Part shown: in pieces, positions 9,685 to 19,600 of the stretch
How the letters are laid out: each line of letters opens with the position of its first letter
Position numbering within the stretch: the stretch's first letter is position 1
DNA from: Actinophytocola sp049647105
GTDB lineage: Bacteria > Actinomycetota > Actinomycetes > Mycobacteriales > Pseudonocardiaceae
Assembly (NCBI RefSeq): GCF_049647105.1
Contig: NZ_JBARWZ010000313.1
Location: forward strand, 15,624-79,623
Length of the DNA: 64,000 nt
Direction: 5' to 3'
Program-made: the position numbers and the translations under genes
Notes under the pieces: model-generated
What the model was told of the DNA's origin: nothing
Databases searched by the model: none
The model's input: only the letters and a program-made list of their open reading frames with translations

Positions 9685-10317
9685 TCGCCGAAGACCTGCT
9701 CCTGTTGCGCGACGGCCTGGTGCGGATGCTCACCGACACCGGGCACGAGGTGGTCGCCGCGGTGGACAACGCGCCGGACCTGGAGACCGCGGTGCGCGAC
9801 CACCGGCCCGATGTATCCATTGTGGATGTTCGCCTGCCGCCGGGTTTCCGCGACGAGGGTCTGCGTGCCGCGCTGGCGATCCGCCGCAGGGAATCGAAAA
9901 CGCCGATCGTGATCCTGTCGCAGTACGTGGAACGCGTGTACGCCGCGGAACTGATCGCCGATGGCAACGGTGCCGTCGGCTACCTGCTGAAGGACCGCGT
10001 CACCGCGTTGGACGAGTTCCTGGACGCGATCGAGCGGGTGGCCGAGGGTGGCACCGCGATGGACCCCGAGGTGGTGCGGCAGTTGTTCGCGCGCAACAAC
10101 AACGACCACGGCATCGCCGGCCTGACCGCCAGGGAGCGGGAGGTGCTCGGCCTGGTGGCGCAGGGCCTGTCGAACTCGGCGATCTGCGCGGAACTGGTCC
10201 TGGCACCGGCGTCGGTCGAGAAGCACATCACGAACATCCTGACCAAAACTGGACCTGTCGCCGTCCGACGACACACATCGCCGGGTCCGCGCCGTGCTCG
10301 CGTATCTCAACCACTGA
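9672..10317 (+). CDS. NarL/LuxR-family response regulator with 1-nt frameshift near the C-terminus
   Basis: ATG at 9672 starts a typical receiver: MRIVIAEDLLLLRDGLVRML with the acidic pocket, phosphoacceptor Asp in VSIVDVRLPP (about residue 54), Lys in GYLLKDRV (about 105). The C-terminal LuxR HTH is GLTAREREVLGLVAQGLSN ... SVEKHITNIL. After ILTK the frame runs out as TGPVAVRRH. Removing one A from the AAAA run near 10245 restores LTKLDLSPSDDTHRRVRAVL and a stop at 10315-10317, the normal family ending. So the last 25 residues are either frameshifted or the run is miscalled; the DNA-binding helix itself precedes the shift. It converges on the LPMO gene 67 bases away. Confidence 0.75.
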
Positions 10318-10384
10318 ACCGCGCGGCCGAACGGCCGGTGTGCCGGCCCACGGTTCTGGCGTGGACCGGCACCCCGATTGCCTC

Positions 10385-11035
10385 TCAGCCGAAGTTCACG
10401 TCACTGCACCACATGTAGGTCTGGTCGAGGTGTGATGCCTGCCAGATCGTGAAGACGATGTGGCGTCCGGTGTAGCCGGAGGTCTGGACGTTGAAGGTGA
10501 TGTCGTTGGCCGGTGCGAACCTGCCGGTTTGCGTGATGAAGTCGAGATTGCCCCAACCGAGGCGCTGGGTGGTGGGGTCGAATCCGTTCTTGCTGACATA
10601 GACCCGGAAGAAGTCGGCACCGTGACTGGCTTGATCGTACAGGTGCATCGTGAAGTTGTTGCTAATATTGGTGGTCTTCCACTGTCCGGGGTTGTTCAGG
10701 GAGTTGTTGCGCGCCAGGCCGTTGCTGCACAACTGTCCGTCAGGGGTAGCCCCTTGGAAGTTGCCGCCGAGTCCGTCCCGCAGTGCGCTCATCCAGTTCC
10801 ACATGGTGTCGGCGTTGGCCTGGAATGCCTGCCAGCACATGGGGTCTTGCTGCTGCATGGCAGGGTTCATGTGGTCGCTGCCCCAAGCCTGCCAGCAATG
10901 GTAAGCGCGGGAAGCGGGATCGACGATCGTGCCGTGGGCCGAGGCCGTTGGAGTGAAGAGGAACAGGCAGGCCAGCGCGCTGATAGCCAGTGCCAGAAGA
11001 CCGCGCCGCCTGGTGGTGCTATTGCTCATACGCAT
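10385..11035 (-). CDS. AA10 lytic polysaccharide monooxygenase, secreted
   Basis: 216 aa from ATG at 11035 (GGAG nine bases upstream; ATG at 11029 also possible). A twin-Arg-like basic start and hydrophobic stretch end in TPTASA, giving a mature protein that begins HGTIVDPASRAYHCW, so the N-terminal His of the copper histidine brace is exposed. The second His is in QASHGADFFRVYV, and the axial Phe/Tyr region lies at DITFNVQTSGYTGRHIVFTI. No carbohydrate-binding module is attached. AA10 enzymes cleave cellulose or chitin oxidatively and need an electron donor. A perfect CebR box sits 47 bases upstream, so induction by cellulose oligomers is likely and cellulose is the likelier substrate. Confidence 0.9.
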   Translation of the reverse strand: MRMSNSTTRRRGLLALAISALACLFLFTPTASAHGTIVDPASRAYHCWQAWGSDHMNPAMQQQDPMCWQAFQANADTMWNWMSALRDGLGGNFQGATPDGQLCSNGLARNNSLNNPGQWKTTNISNNFTMHLYDQASHGADFFRVYVSKNGFDPTTQRLGWGNLDFITQTGRFAPANDITFNVQTSGYTGRHIVFTIWQASHLDQTYMWCSDVNFG

Positions 11036-11081
11036 GGGTGAGGACTCCATTCTCCCCGCGGATCGGAGTGATCATTCGAGA

Positions 11082-11095
11082 TGGGAGCGCTCCCA
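11082..11095. promoter_or_regulatory. CebR-type operator upstream of the LPMO gene
   Basis: Perfect 14-bp palindrome TGGGAGCGCTCCCA, the known CebR (LacI family, cellobiose-responsive) target of actinomycetes. It lies 47 bases before the LPMO start on the minus strand. Confidence 0.85.
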
Positions 11096-11330
11096 AGAAT
11101 CCTCAGCGTATCCCCGACGGCCTGAAACTTCAACGAAACATCGGGACATCCCGTGAACTATTTCGCGCCACCCCCACCCCGACCGAGAAGTCGATCTTTA
11201 CCCGCCAGCACACGGTGATCGACCGCACGGCAGCCACAACTGAGCTGACAGGGAAAACGGCGGATGGCTTCGAAGGAATACCCGTGCAATCCCGCGAGAA
11301 TGACACGACTCGTCCGGTCGCTCGGCCTGG

Positions 11331-12735
11331 GCGCAGCACCTGCACGGCGCGCTGACGAACGCGGGCAACGACGGCTGGGCGCACAACGGTGTCGCGCCAG
11401 GGCGCACGCAGCTCACCGAGTACCCGAACCGCCAGCCCGCCACCGCACTCTGGTACCACGACCACGCGATGGCCGTGACCCGCTTCAACGTCCACGCAGG
11501 ACTCGCGGGCCTGTACGTGATCCGCGACGAGGAGGAGGACCGCCTGCGATTACCCGGCGGCGACCACGAGATCCCGCTGATCATCACCGACCGCAACCTC
11601 GACACTGACCCGGCGACCGGCACGCTCACCGGGCAGCTGCTGTTCAAGTTCCAGTACCTGCCGGCGACCGGCACCACGGCTCCCGTCACCGGCCCGTTCA
11701 CCCTCGTCAACGGCGTCAGCTGGCCCCACCTCGACGTCGACGCCCGCTGGTACCGCTTCCGCGCCCTCAACGCGGCGAACGGCCGCTTCTTCCGCCTCGA
11801 CCTGGTCGACGAGGCCGGTGTCGTGCACAACGACGCGGTCCGGATCATCGGCACGGACGCGGGTCTGCTGCCCGCCCCGCGGCGATCCCGGCGGGGCGGG
11901 CTGACCATCACCCCGGCCGAACGCGTCGACCTGCTCATCGACTTCAGCCGCTTCCGGGGGCAGCGCCTGCGTCTGGTCAACACCGGCGCGTCGGTGGAAC
12001 CGGACATCATGGAGTTCCGGGTCGAGAGCCGCGCCCGCAGCGACGCGTTTCTCACCACCCGCCGCACTGTCCACTTCGTACACCCGGGTGACACACGTCC
12101 CGGAAGACCACGACGAGGTGTTCGTCGCGACGACCCTGCCCAGTGTGTCCGGCCGCCCGCACCCGGAGATGTCGGACTGAGGGACGCCGACGACATGCCG
12201 ACCCGGTTCCCGGCAGAAGGCGTCATCCAGCTGACGGACCCGACCACGTACCCGGGTGCGCACGTTTTGCAAGGTGGCCCGCCTGTTCGACGAGACCACG
12301 ACGATCTTCGTCAACCGCGACCGTTGGGTGGTGTGGAACCTGATCCAGCTGGGCGGTGCCCCGCACCCGATGCACATCCACATGGCGCGGTTCCAGCTGC
12401 TGTCCCGCTGGAAGTTCGCGGACCTGACGGCGTTCGACCTGGCGGCCGGCGGCACCACCCGCCCCATGCTCGCACCGGTCGCCGGTTCGCCGATCGAGAA
12501 GCACGAGGAGGGCTGGAAGGAGACGTTCAGCCTGTGGGCGGGGGAGTGGATCCGGGTGGCTGGCCAGTTCGACGGTGCGACGGGACAGTTCATGTACCAC
12601 TGCCACATCCTCGACCACGACGAGGGCATGATGCGCCCGTTCGTCGTGCATCCCCCGGAAGTCGCCCGGTTCCACATGCACCCCGGCGGTGCGGGCCACC
12701 ACGCGGGCAGCCCCGACCACGGCGGGCATCGGTGA
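11331..12735 (+). pseudogene. Multicopper oxidase (bilirubin oxidase/CotA-like), multiply broken
   Basis: The sequence begins inside the gene at QHLHGALTNAGNDGWAHNG (first HxHG copper motif) with no signal or start. It continues in one frame through ALWYHDHAMAVTRFNVHAG (second motif) and domain 2, then loses frame near 12080-12250: TRVTHVPEDHDEVFVATTLP is in another frame and ends at a stop near 12180. The last part, intact from about 12256 to 12735, has GGAPHPMHIHMARF and FMYHCHILDHDEGMMRPF, the T1/T2/T3 copper ligands, and a His-rich tail. All four copper motifs exist, so the gene decayed recently. It would have oxidised phenols, bilirubin-like compounds or metals. Because it sits between two CebR-controlled redox genes, a role with lignocellulose is plausible but unproven. 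Confidence 0.7.
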
Positions 12736-12922
12736 ACCTCCCGCCGGTGCGCAGACGGCCAGGCTGAACGCGCACAGGCAATGAGGACACCGTGTCGCCG
12801 GGGTCGCGGTCGCCTGTCGGCCACCGGCGTGGAGGCCCGCGACCGTGCCGGTGCGATCGCTGTGCCCATGGGTTGCCCGTTGCCGGGTCTGGCCATGATG
12901 GGCTGACCCGCGGCCGAAACTT

Positions 12923-12936
12923 TGGGAGCGCTCAAA
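12923..12936. promoter_or_regulatory. Degenerate CebR half-palindrome
   Basis: TGGGAGCGCTCAAA matches 12 of the 14 CebR positions, with the right arm decayed. It lies 82 bases before the perfect box of the sugar dehydrogenase gene, so it may be an auxiliary operator. Confidence 0.4.
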
Positions 12937-13017
12937 GCCGCGGAGCCGGGCTCGCGGGACTGTGTCAGGGCCTCGTGCGCGGCGCGGCTGGAGATTGCCG
13001 ACAAATCACGCTACCGT

Positions 13018-13031
13018 TGGGAGCGCTCCCA
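13018..13031. promoter_or_regulatory. CebR-type operator upstream of the PQQ sugar dehydrogenase gene
   Basis: Perfect palindrome TGGGAGCGCTCCCA, 32 bases before the ATG at 13064, placed where bound repressor would block promoter clearance. Confidence 0.85.
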
Positions 13032-13063
13032 GATCGTCTCCACCCTGGCTGCGAGGAGTCGAA

Positions 13064-14263
13064 ATGTCGCGATGTCGTGGTCGCTCCGCCGGTGTGCTCG
13101 TCATCCTGCTCGTCCTTGTTCTGTCCGCGCTCGTGGTGCCATCGGCCGCGGCGGGTGGGGCTGGACCCCGGGCCGTTCCGTTGACCGAACTGACCGTGGT
13201 GTCCGAGCAGGTTGCGTTCGGCCTGCGGCGACCCGTTGCCATCGCCGGGTTGCCGGACGGGCGGATGTTGATCGCGGAGAAGGCCGGTACGGTACGGGCC
13301 TATCACCCCGACACCGGGCTCGCCGCCACGCCGGTGCTCGACCTGACCAGCCGGGTCGACACCTCGGGCAACGAGCGGGGGCTGCTGGGGATCACGCCCG
13401 CACCCGACTTCACGCGTACCGGCATGCTCTACGTGGCCTACACGAGCCTTCCCGCCGGGGCGCTCACCCTGGCGCGGGTTCCGCTCACCGCACCCGACCG
13501 GCTGCAGGTGCTGCTCACCCAGGAGCACGCCGAGTACAACAACCACAACGGCGGCCAAGTGGCCTTCGGGCGGGACGGGTTCCTCTACTGGTCCACCGGC
13601 GACGGCGGGCACGCCAACGACCCCTTCAAGTCCGGCCAGGACCTCGGCACGCTGCTCGGCAAGATCGTGCGGATCGACGTCAACCGCGCCTGCGGCGGGA
13701 AGCCGTACTGCGTCCCCGCAGGCAACCCGTTCGTCGGGGTGGCCGGGGCCCGGCCGGAGATCTGGCTCTACGGCCTGCGTAACCCGTGGCGGTTCTCGAT
13801 CGACGTGGACAACTCGCTGTGGATCGGGGACGTGGGGCAGGGGCTGATCGAGGAGGTCAACCACATCCGTCCGTCGCAGGGCGGGGCCAACCTCGGGTGG
13901 TCGTGCCGGGAGGGCACGCCGGTGTTCGACCAGCAGCAGTGCCGTGACGGGGTGCGCTACACCGATCCGGTGTTCGAGTACCCGCACTTCATGACCGAGG
14001 GCTGTTCGGTGACCGGCGGCCTGGTGTACCGGGGGTCGGCGACGCCGGAGGCGTGGGGAACCTACATCGCCAGCGACTACTGCTCGACCCTCGCGTACGC
14101 CGTGCGTCCCAAGCCGCGTGGAGGTTACGAGACCGCCACGATCGGCACCTTCCCCACCCAGCCGACGGCGTTCGGCGCCGACGCGCAGGGTGAGTTGTAC
14201 GTGCTCAGCGACCTGCCGGGCTTCCTGAGCAAGGTGCGGTTCGAGCGAGTGCAGAACCGGTAG
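13064..14263 (+). CDS. Secreted PQQ-dependent sugar dehydrogenase (Gdh-B/pyranose dehydrogenase-like)
   Basis: 399 aa from ATG at 13064 (GAGGAG seven bases upstream). A signal peptide (VLVILLVLVLSALVVPSAAA) precedes a six-bladed beta-propeller of the glucose/sorbosone dehydrogenase family: GLRRPVAIAGLPDGRMLIAE, ERGLLGITPAPDF, EYNNHNGGQVAFGRDGFLYW with the catalytic-region His, STGDGGHANDPF, LYGLRNPWRFSID and IGDVGQGLIEEVN. It oxidises sugars with PQQ outside the cell. Shared CebR control with the LPMO suggests it may pass electrons to that enzyme, as fungal AA12 dehydrogenases do with LPMOs; this is inference. Substrate and PQQ dependence are read from family only. Confidence 0.85.
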   Translation: MSRCRGRSAGVLVILLVLVLSALVVPSAAAGGAGPRAVPLTELTVVSEQVAFGLRRPVAIAGLPDGRMLIAEKAGTVRAYHPDTGLAATPVLDLTSRVDTSGNERGLLGITPAPDFTRTGMLYVAYTSLPAGALTLARVPLTAPDRLQVLLTQEHAEYNNHNGGQVAFGRDGFLYWSTGDGGHANDPFKSGQDLGTLLGKIVRIDVNRACGGKPYCVPAGNPFVGVAGARPEIWLYGLRNPWRFSIDVDNSLWIGDVGQGLIEEVNHIRPSQGGANLGWSCREGTPVFDQQQCRDGVRYTDPVFEYPHFMTEGCSVTGGLVYRGSATPEAWGTYIASDYCSTLAYAVRPKPRGGYETATIGTFPTQPTAFGADAQGELYVLSDLPGFLSKVRFERVQNR

Positions 14264-14632
14264 ACCCCGGGGGCGGGTGCCGTAGCCGCTCCCGCTTGAC
14301 GAGGTAGCTGGCTCTCCGGTGCGCACGGCCAGCCGTCACGCGTGACGACGAGCCACGTGCCGGTTGTTGGGGATCAGTGTGCCGGGCCCGTTCAACAGGG
14401 GACCGGGATCTGTGTCAGGTCCTTCCGGTCGGCCGCCGGTTTGCAGGCATGTTCTTCGCGACGGCGAGAGAACCGCGCAGTGCCAACGGATGCCCGGTGC
14501 GATGTCTCGCAACGTGCCGTCGTTCGTGATCTCGACGACGCGGCTCGATCTGGGTGTCGGATAGGGCGTGCCGGACCGAGCCCTGGCGGCGGGGTTTGGC
14601 GGTCCTGCGGGCCGGGTTCTCGTCGGGCTTGA
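14264..14632. other. Gene-free stretch between two convergent genes
   Basis: No conserved frame, RNA gene or strong hairpin is evident. The segment separates the sugar dehydrogenase from the AbrB-like gene on the other strand. Confidence 0.4.
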
Positions 14633-14956
14633 TCAGTTGGTGAGGGAGGCGTGGTAGGTGGTGATCATCGTGTCCAGCGCGGCGAGTGGGTGCACGACCA
14701 GGACGTCGTGGTTCGGGTCGGCTGCCATCAGCACGAGGTCTCGGCAGTGCAGGCCGTTGCGGTGTCGCACTGCGGCGGGGACCACGAAGTAGGGCTTGGT
14801 GCCCATCGTGAATGCGCCGGTCTCGTCGCGGTGGGCCACGACCGAGCCGCCGAGCAGGACGATGTGCAGGCGGTCGCCGGTCGTCCAGCCGAGAACGTCG
14901 ATTGTGGACCGGTTCGAGACAGCGCCCCAGGTGTCGATCTTGTCCATGCCGTACAC
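14633..14956 (-). CDS. AbrB/MazE/SpoVT-type small regulator
   Basis: The product reads VYGMDKIDTWGAVSNRSTID, VLGWTTGDRLHIVLLGGSVV then MGTKPYFVVPAAVRHRNGLH and NHDVLVVHPLAALDTMI. Short beta strands with a GWxxGDRL turn and a second similar repeat match the swapped-hairpin AbrB-like proteins common in actinomycetes, where they sit near element boundaries. GTG at 14956 or ATG at 14947 are possible starts; related proteins have 40-50 more N-terminal residues (VVDLLGPPRTGSL is in frame upstream), so the 5' end may be longer or truncated. A second member of the family lies at 48957-49367. DNA targets are unknown. Confidence 0.5.
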   Translation of the reverse strand: MYGMDKIDTWGAVSNRSTIDVLGWTTGDRLHIVLLGGSVVAHRDETGAFTMGTKPYFVVPAAVRHRNGLHCRDLVLMAADPNHDVLVVHPLAALDTMITTYHASLTN

Positions 14957-15698
14957 GAGCGACCCGGTACGCGGCGGGCCTAGAAGATCAACTACGTCGA
15001 GGTGGGCGTTGCGGGCGGCGAGCCGCTGCCGTCCCACCCCGCAGCGCATGCCAGCCGCCGAACCGATCCGCGACGTTCCGTGGAGCCGACACCCAGCAGG
15101 CCAACGTGACCAAGACGCTGACCCAGGACCGCCGGAGCCGATCTGGCGGATCCGCCAGCGTCTTGTCCGCTCGCGCTCGACGTGCAGGACCAGGTCCGGT
15201 CGCCATGCGCGGTCGCCGAGAGCGAAGGCATTGCGGTCGAAGGTGAACCTGCTGGCCATGGCCATCAGTGCGGCGCAGCCGGCGGTAACCATCGTGCATC
15301 GGCACCGGTAGGCATCGGGCCTGCCTATGCATCTCGCCCGGGTGCGTCGCAGTAGGTACTCCGCCTGCCCCAATCGGCCGGCGCATCGCTGGCGGCGGCT
15401 GCCTGGTACCCCGCCACCAGTTGACCACAGGAGCAATTGCCAAGGCATATTACGGAGGTGAGATTCTGGCGCAGCCCCCGTGCTGGGCGACCCTGGCGGC
15501 GAACATTCTTGTTCCGCATAGCGGCACGCGTGCTTTTACGTCTGGCCTGGCTGGGGTTATGTTGCTGCCCCAGTTGTTGGCGTCGCACTGAATGGAGTAG
15601 TCGTGACGCGATGGATGATCGAATCGTGGTGGGATCGCTCACCACCGCCGCAAGCATCGTTTTATCCGCAGGAGGTGCGCATGCGGACGTCGCATCAC
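14957..15698. other. Degenerate region without supportable genes
   Basis: Open frames here lack family features and codon bias. The segment sits between the AbrB-like gene and an IS256 relic and is probably scar DNA. Confidence 0.35.
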
Positions 15699-16040
15699 CG
15701 AGACGACGCTGCCGCTTCTTCACGATTCGTGGCTCGAACGTCCCTTCCCGATCCCGAGGAACCACGATCTGAACCTCGCCGACCGAATCCGAGATCACCG
15801 ACTTCGACCGCGCACCATTTCGCATATTCGTCGACACGCGACCCGGCTCGGCCTCGTGCTTCGCATGCCGAGATGCTCGGTCATTTCCGCGTTCAACGCC
15901 GCTTCCAACACATTCTTGGTAACCGCTTCAAGAACCCGTCCGGACCGGTCAAATCCAGCCCCTGCTCCCGGGCCTGGTCCACCATCGCCACCGCCGCGAC
16001 CTGCCGGCGACACCTCCCGACCAGCCTTCTTGACCTTATT
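15699..16040 (-). pseudogene. IS256-family transposase 5' remnant
   Basis: Minus-strand pieces in three frames give VDQAREQGLDLTGPDGFLK, then TKNVLEAALNAEMTEHLG, then MRNGARSKSVIS, EVQIVVPRDREGTFEPRIV and KKRQRRL. In order these are the first 110 or so residues of IS256 transposases. The DDE catalytic region that should follow is gone. At least two frameshifts lie within it. Confidence 0.6.
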
Positions 16041-16620
16041 CAGCTCACTCTTCACAAACCCAGACGTCATCACGCACAGTGCCCATCCCGCCGAACCCAG
16101 GTCAGCGTATCGGGCCAGGAAACACCGTTTGGGGGACAGTCCCGTAAGCCTCTTGAAGTTGCCGCAATCCGGGCATATTGTCGGGGTGAAGGAGTTTGGC
16201 ATGCAGAGCCGGTGGATCTACGCGCGCGTCCCCATGACACAGGCAGGGGCAGATCGACTCTGCCATCTTGGCCATGCCGGTCATCGTACTTGTCCCGTGA
16301 GGCCGCGAAGCGCCGGCTAACGGCCGTATCGATCTTTAGTCATCGTGGGCTTTCCGGTTTGAAGAAGGTCGTCATGGCTTAAATTGTGCGTGTTGCTGAC
16401 TGGAGGACCAGGTCACTCGCGACTCGACGTGTCTCGACACGTGACATTGGATCGTTACGGCGGCGTGGCAATTCGGGACCACCGGTAAGACGGCAGCCCT
16501 GGAGGTTCGAAGCCGCGCCAGTTATGTAATGAACGGAATTTCCCGCGCATGTTTCGCACTCGGGCGTTGCGCGCTGTCGTCCGCCCGCGTCCAATACGAA
16601 GTTATATCAGGGAGCTGGCG
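16041..16620. other. PKS upstream region, no gene seen
   Basis: No conserved frame is visible. The region must hold the promoter of the PKS operon, but I cannot mark -10 and -35 boxes with confidence. A GGAG Shine-Dalgarno lies at about 16610, seven bases before the PKS ATG. Confidence 0.4.
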
Positions 16621-19600
16621 ATGGTTCACATCGAGGAACTCGTTGGCCGGGACGACAACTCGATCGCGATCGTCGGGCTGTCCTGCCGTCTGCCCAAGGC
16701 GCCCTCACCGGCGGCCTTCTGGTCGCTGTTGCGCGACGGACGTGACGCGATCGAACGTGTCCCGGTTGGTCAGTGGCGACCAGACGCGCTCGGACTCTGG
16801 GCGTCGCCTGACGCCAACCAGGTGGCCGGCCTGCGATGGGGGGGCTTCGTCGACGACCTGGACCTGTTCGACGCGGACTTCTTCGGCATCTCGCCACCGG
16901 AGGCGGCGGCGATGGATCCGCAGCAGCGGCTGGCACTCGAATTGGGCTGGGAAGCCTTGGAGGACGCGAGGATCGCGCCCGCCCGGCTGGCCGAACAACA
17001 GGTCGGGGTCTTCATCGGTGCGGTGTGGGACGACTACGCCGTGTTGACCTACGGGTTGGGTGACGACGCCATCACCCGGCACACGGCGACCGGAACCAGC
17101 CGCGGGTTGATCGCGAATCGACTGTCGTACTTCCTCGGTTTGCGCGGACCGAGCCTCGTCGTCGACTCGGCACAGTCATCGTCGCTCGTGGCCGTTCACC
17201 TGGCGGTGGAAAGTCTGCGGCGGGCGGAGTGCTCACTCGCCATCGCGGGTGGGATCAACCTCAATCTGGCGCCCCCGAGCGCGCTGACCGTCAACGCCTT
17301 CGGTGCCCTCTCCCCGGACGGGCGATGCTTCGTCCTGGATTCGCGCGCGAACGGTTATGTGCGGGGTGAGGGCGGTGGGTTGGTGGTGCTCAAGCCCGCG
17401 CGGCAGGCGCTGGCCGACGGCGATCCCATCTACTGCGTGATCCGCTCCAGCGCCATCAACAACGACGGCGGCGGGCGCACCTTGACCACACCGGATGAGG
17501 CAGCCCAGTCGGAGGTCGTGGCCCAGGCATACCGGCGGGCGGGCATCGCGCCCGCCGACGTCCAATACGTCGAGTTGCACGGCACCGGCACCAAGGTGGG
17601 GGATCCCGTCGAGGCCCGCGCCCTCGGCACGGTCCTTGGTGTACAACGACCGGCTGACCGTCCCCTGCTGGTGGGTTCGGCGAAGACCAACGTCGGTCAT
17701 CTCGAGGGCGCGGCGGGTATCACCGGCCTGATCAAGACCGCGTTGTCGGTTCGCAACCGGGAGATCCCGCCGACCCTGCACCACCGTCGAGCCAATCCCG
17801 ACATTCCCCTCGACACGTTGAATCTCCGGGTGTGCCGGACCGGCAGTGCGTGGCCGCGACCGGACCAACCATTGGTGTGCGGGGTAAATGCCATCGGGAT
17901 GGGCGGGACGAACTGCCATGTGGTGTTGTCCGACGCCGGCGCCACGCCCACCGATGAGTCGGGAGGTGCGTCGGGAGGTGCGGAGGACACGGTGGCCGAG
18001 CCACCGGTATTGCCCTTCCTGCTTTCGGCACGCAGCCCGGCGGCGTTGCGTGCGCAGGCCCGGCGGTTGCACGAGCACCTGAATCGCGAGGCGCATCTTT
18101 CCCTCGACGGCGTCGCCTACTCACTCGCCACGACCCGCGCCCTGTTTGAACACCGGGCCGTCGTGGTCGCCGGTGATCGCACCAAGCTCCTCAAGGAGCT
18201 CGGCGCGGTCGGATCGGACGAGGGCGACAAACGGCTCCGCGGGGCGACGGCGGTCGCTGGCGAGCGGCTCGCCGTGCTCTTTTCCGGTCAGGGTGGCCAG
18301 TACCCGGGCATGGGTCTGGACCTCCACCGGACCTATCCGGTGTTCGCCGCGGCGCTGGACGAGGTCTGCGAGCAGTTCGAGCCGCATCTCGAGCACCCGC
18401 TGCGGGACCTGCTGTTCGCCCCGGCGAACAGTGCGCCCGCGGAGCTGCTCGACCAGACCGGGTACACCCAGCCGGCCCTGTTCGCGATCGAGCTGGCCGT
18501 CTACCGCCTGCTGCAACAATGGGGGCTGCGCCCCGATTTCGTCGCCGGGCATTCCGTCGGTGAGATCACCGCGGCACACGTCGCCGGGGTCCTCTCCCTG
18601 GCCGACGCCGTGACGCTGGTCGCCGCGCGCGGCCGGTTGATGCAGGCTATTCCGCTGCACGGTGCGATGATCGCCGTGCAGGCAACCGAGACCGAGGTGC
18701 TGGAACTGCTTGCGGGCCATGAGCACCTGGCGTCGGTGGCCGCGGTGAACGCCCCGAATGCTACCGTCGTGGCGGGCGACACCGATGTGGTCCAAGGCAT
18801 CGGATCCGACATCGCCGCGCGGGGTCGCCGGACCAGACGGCTCCAGGTCAGCCACGCCTTCCATTCGCCGCACATGGACCAGATGGTTGACCAGCTCGGT
18901 GAGATCGCTGCCGGGCTCTCCTACGCCGCACCGGACATCCCGCTCGTCTCGATGGTCACCGGCCAACTGGTCGGGGAGTCCGCGGAGGTCTCGGCGGATT
19001 ACTGGGCCGGGCACGCCCGCAGCGCGGTCCGGTTCGCGGACGGCATATGCCGCCTGCGCGCCCTGGGTGCCGCACTGTTCGTGGAGGTGGGTCCTGGCGC
19101 CGCACTCGTGCCGATGATGCGTGACTGTCTCGGGCCGGACCAGAACACGCTGGCAGTGCCCACCCTCCGGGCACGAAGGCCCGGCCCGGTGAGCCTGCTC
19201 GAAGCGATGGGAAGCCTGCACGTGCGGGGCCGGGATCTCGACGTTCCCGCGGTGCTGGACGGATGCCGTCCGGCCACTGTGGACCTGCCGACCTATCCCT
19301 TCCAGCGCGAGCGCCACTGGTTGGACGGTCGGCAACGCCCGCCGCGGGCCGGCCTGCCCGAACGCCAACGTGCCGAAGCCAAGCCCCCCCGACGCGAGCC
19401 GGCAGGCTCCTCCACCAGGAACAGGGCCCTGATCGACCTCGTGCGCACGCACGTCGCGCGAGTCCTGGATCATCCCGATCCGCATGCCGTCGATCCTCAG
19501 CGCAGCTTCCGCGAGATGGGCTTCGACTCCGTTGCGGCCGTGCAGTTGAGCGAGGCGCTCAGCGCCGCGACCGGTCAGTCCCTACCAGACACGTTGACCT

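Noticed and set aside
8928..10310. Long minus-strand frame opposite the response regulator
   Set aside because: It is the GC-rich shadow of the regulator and kinase remnant; no family features.
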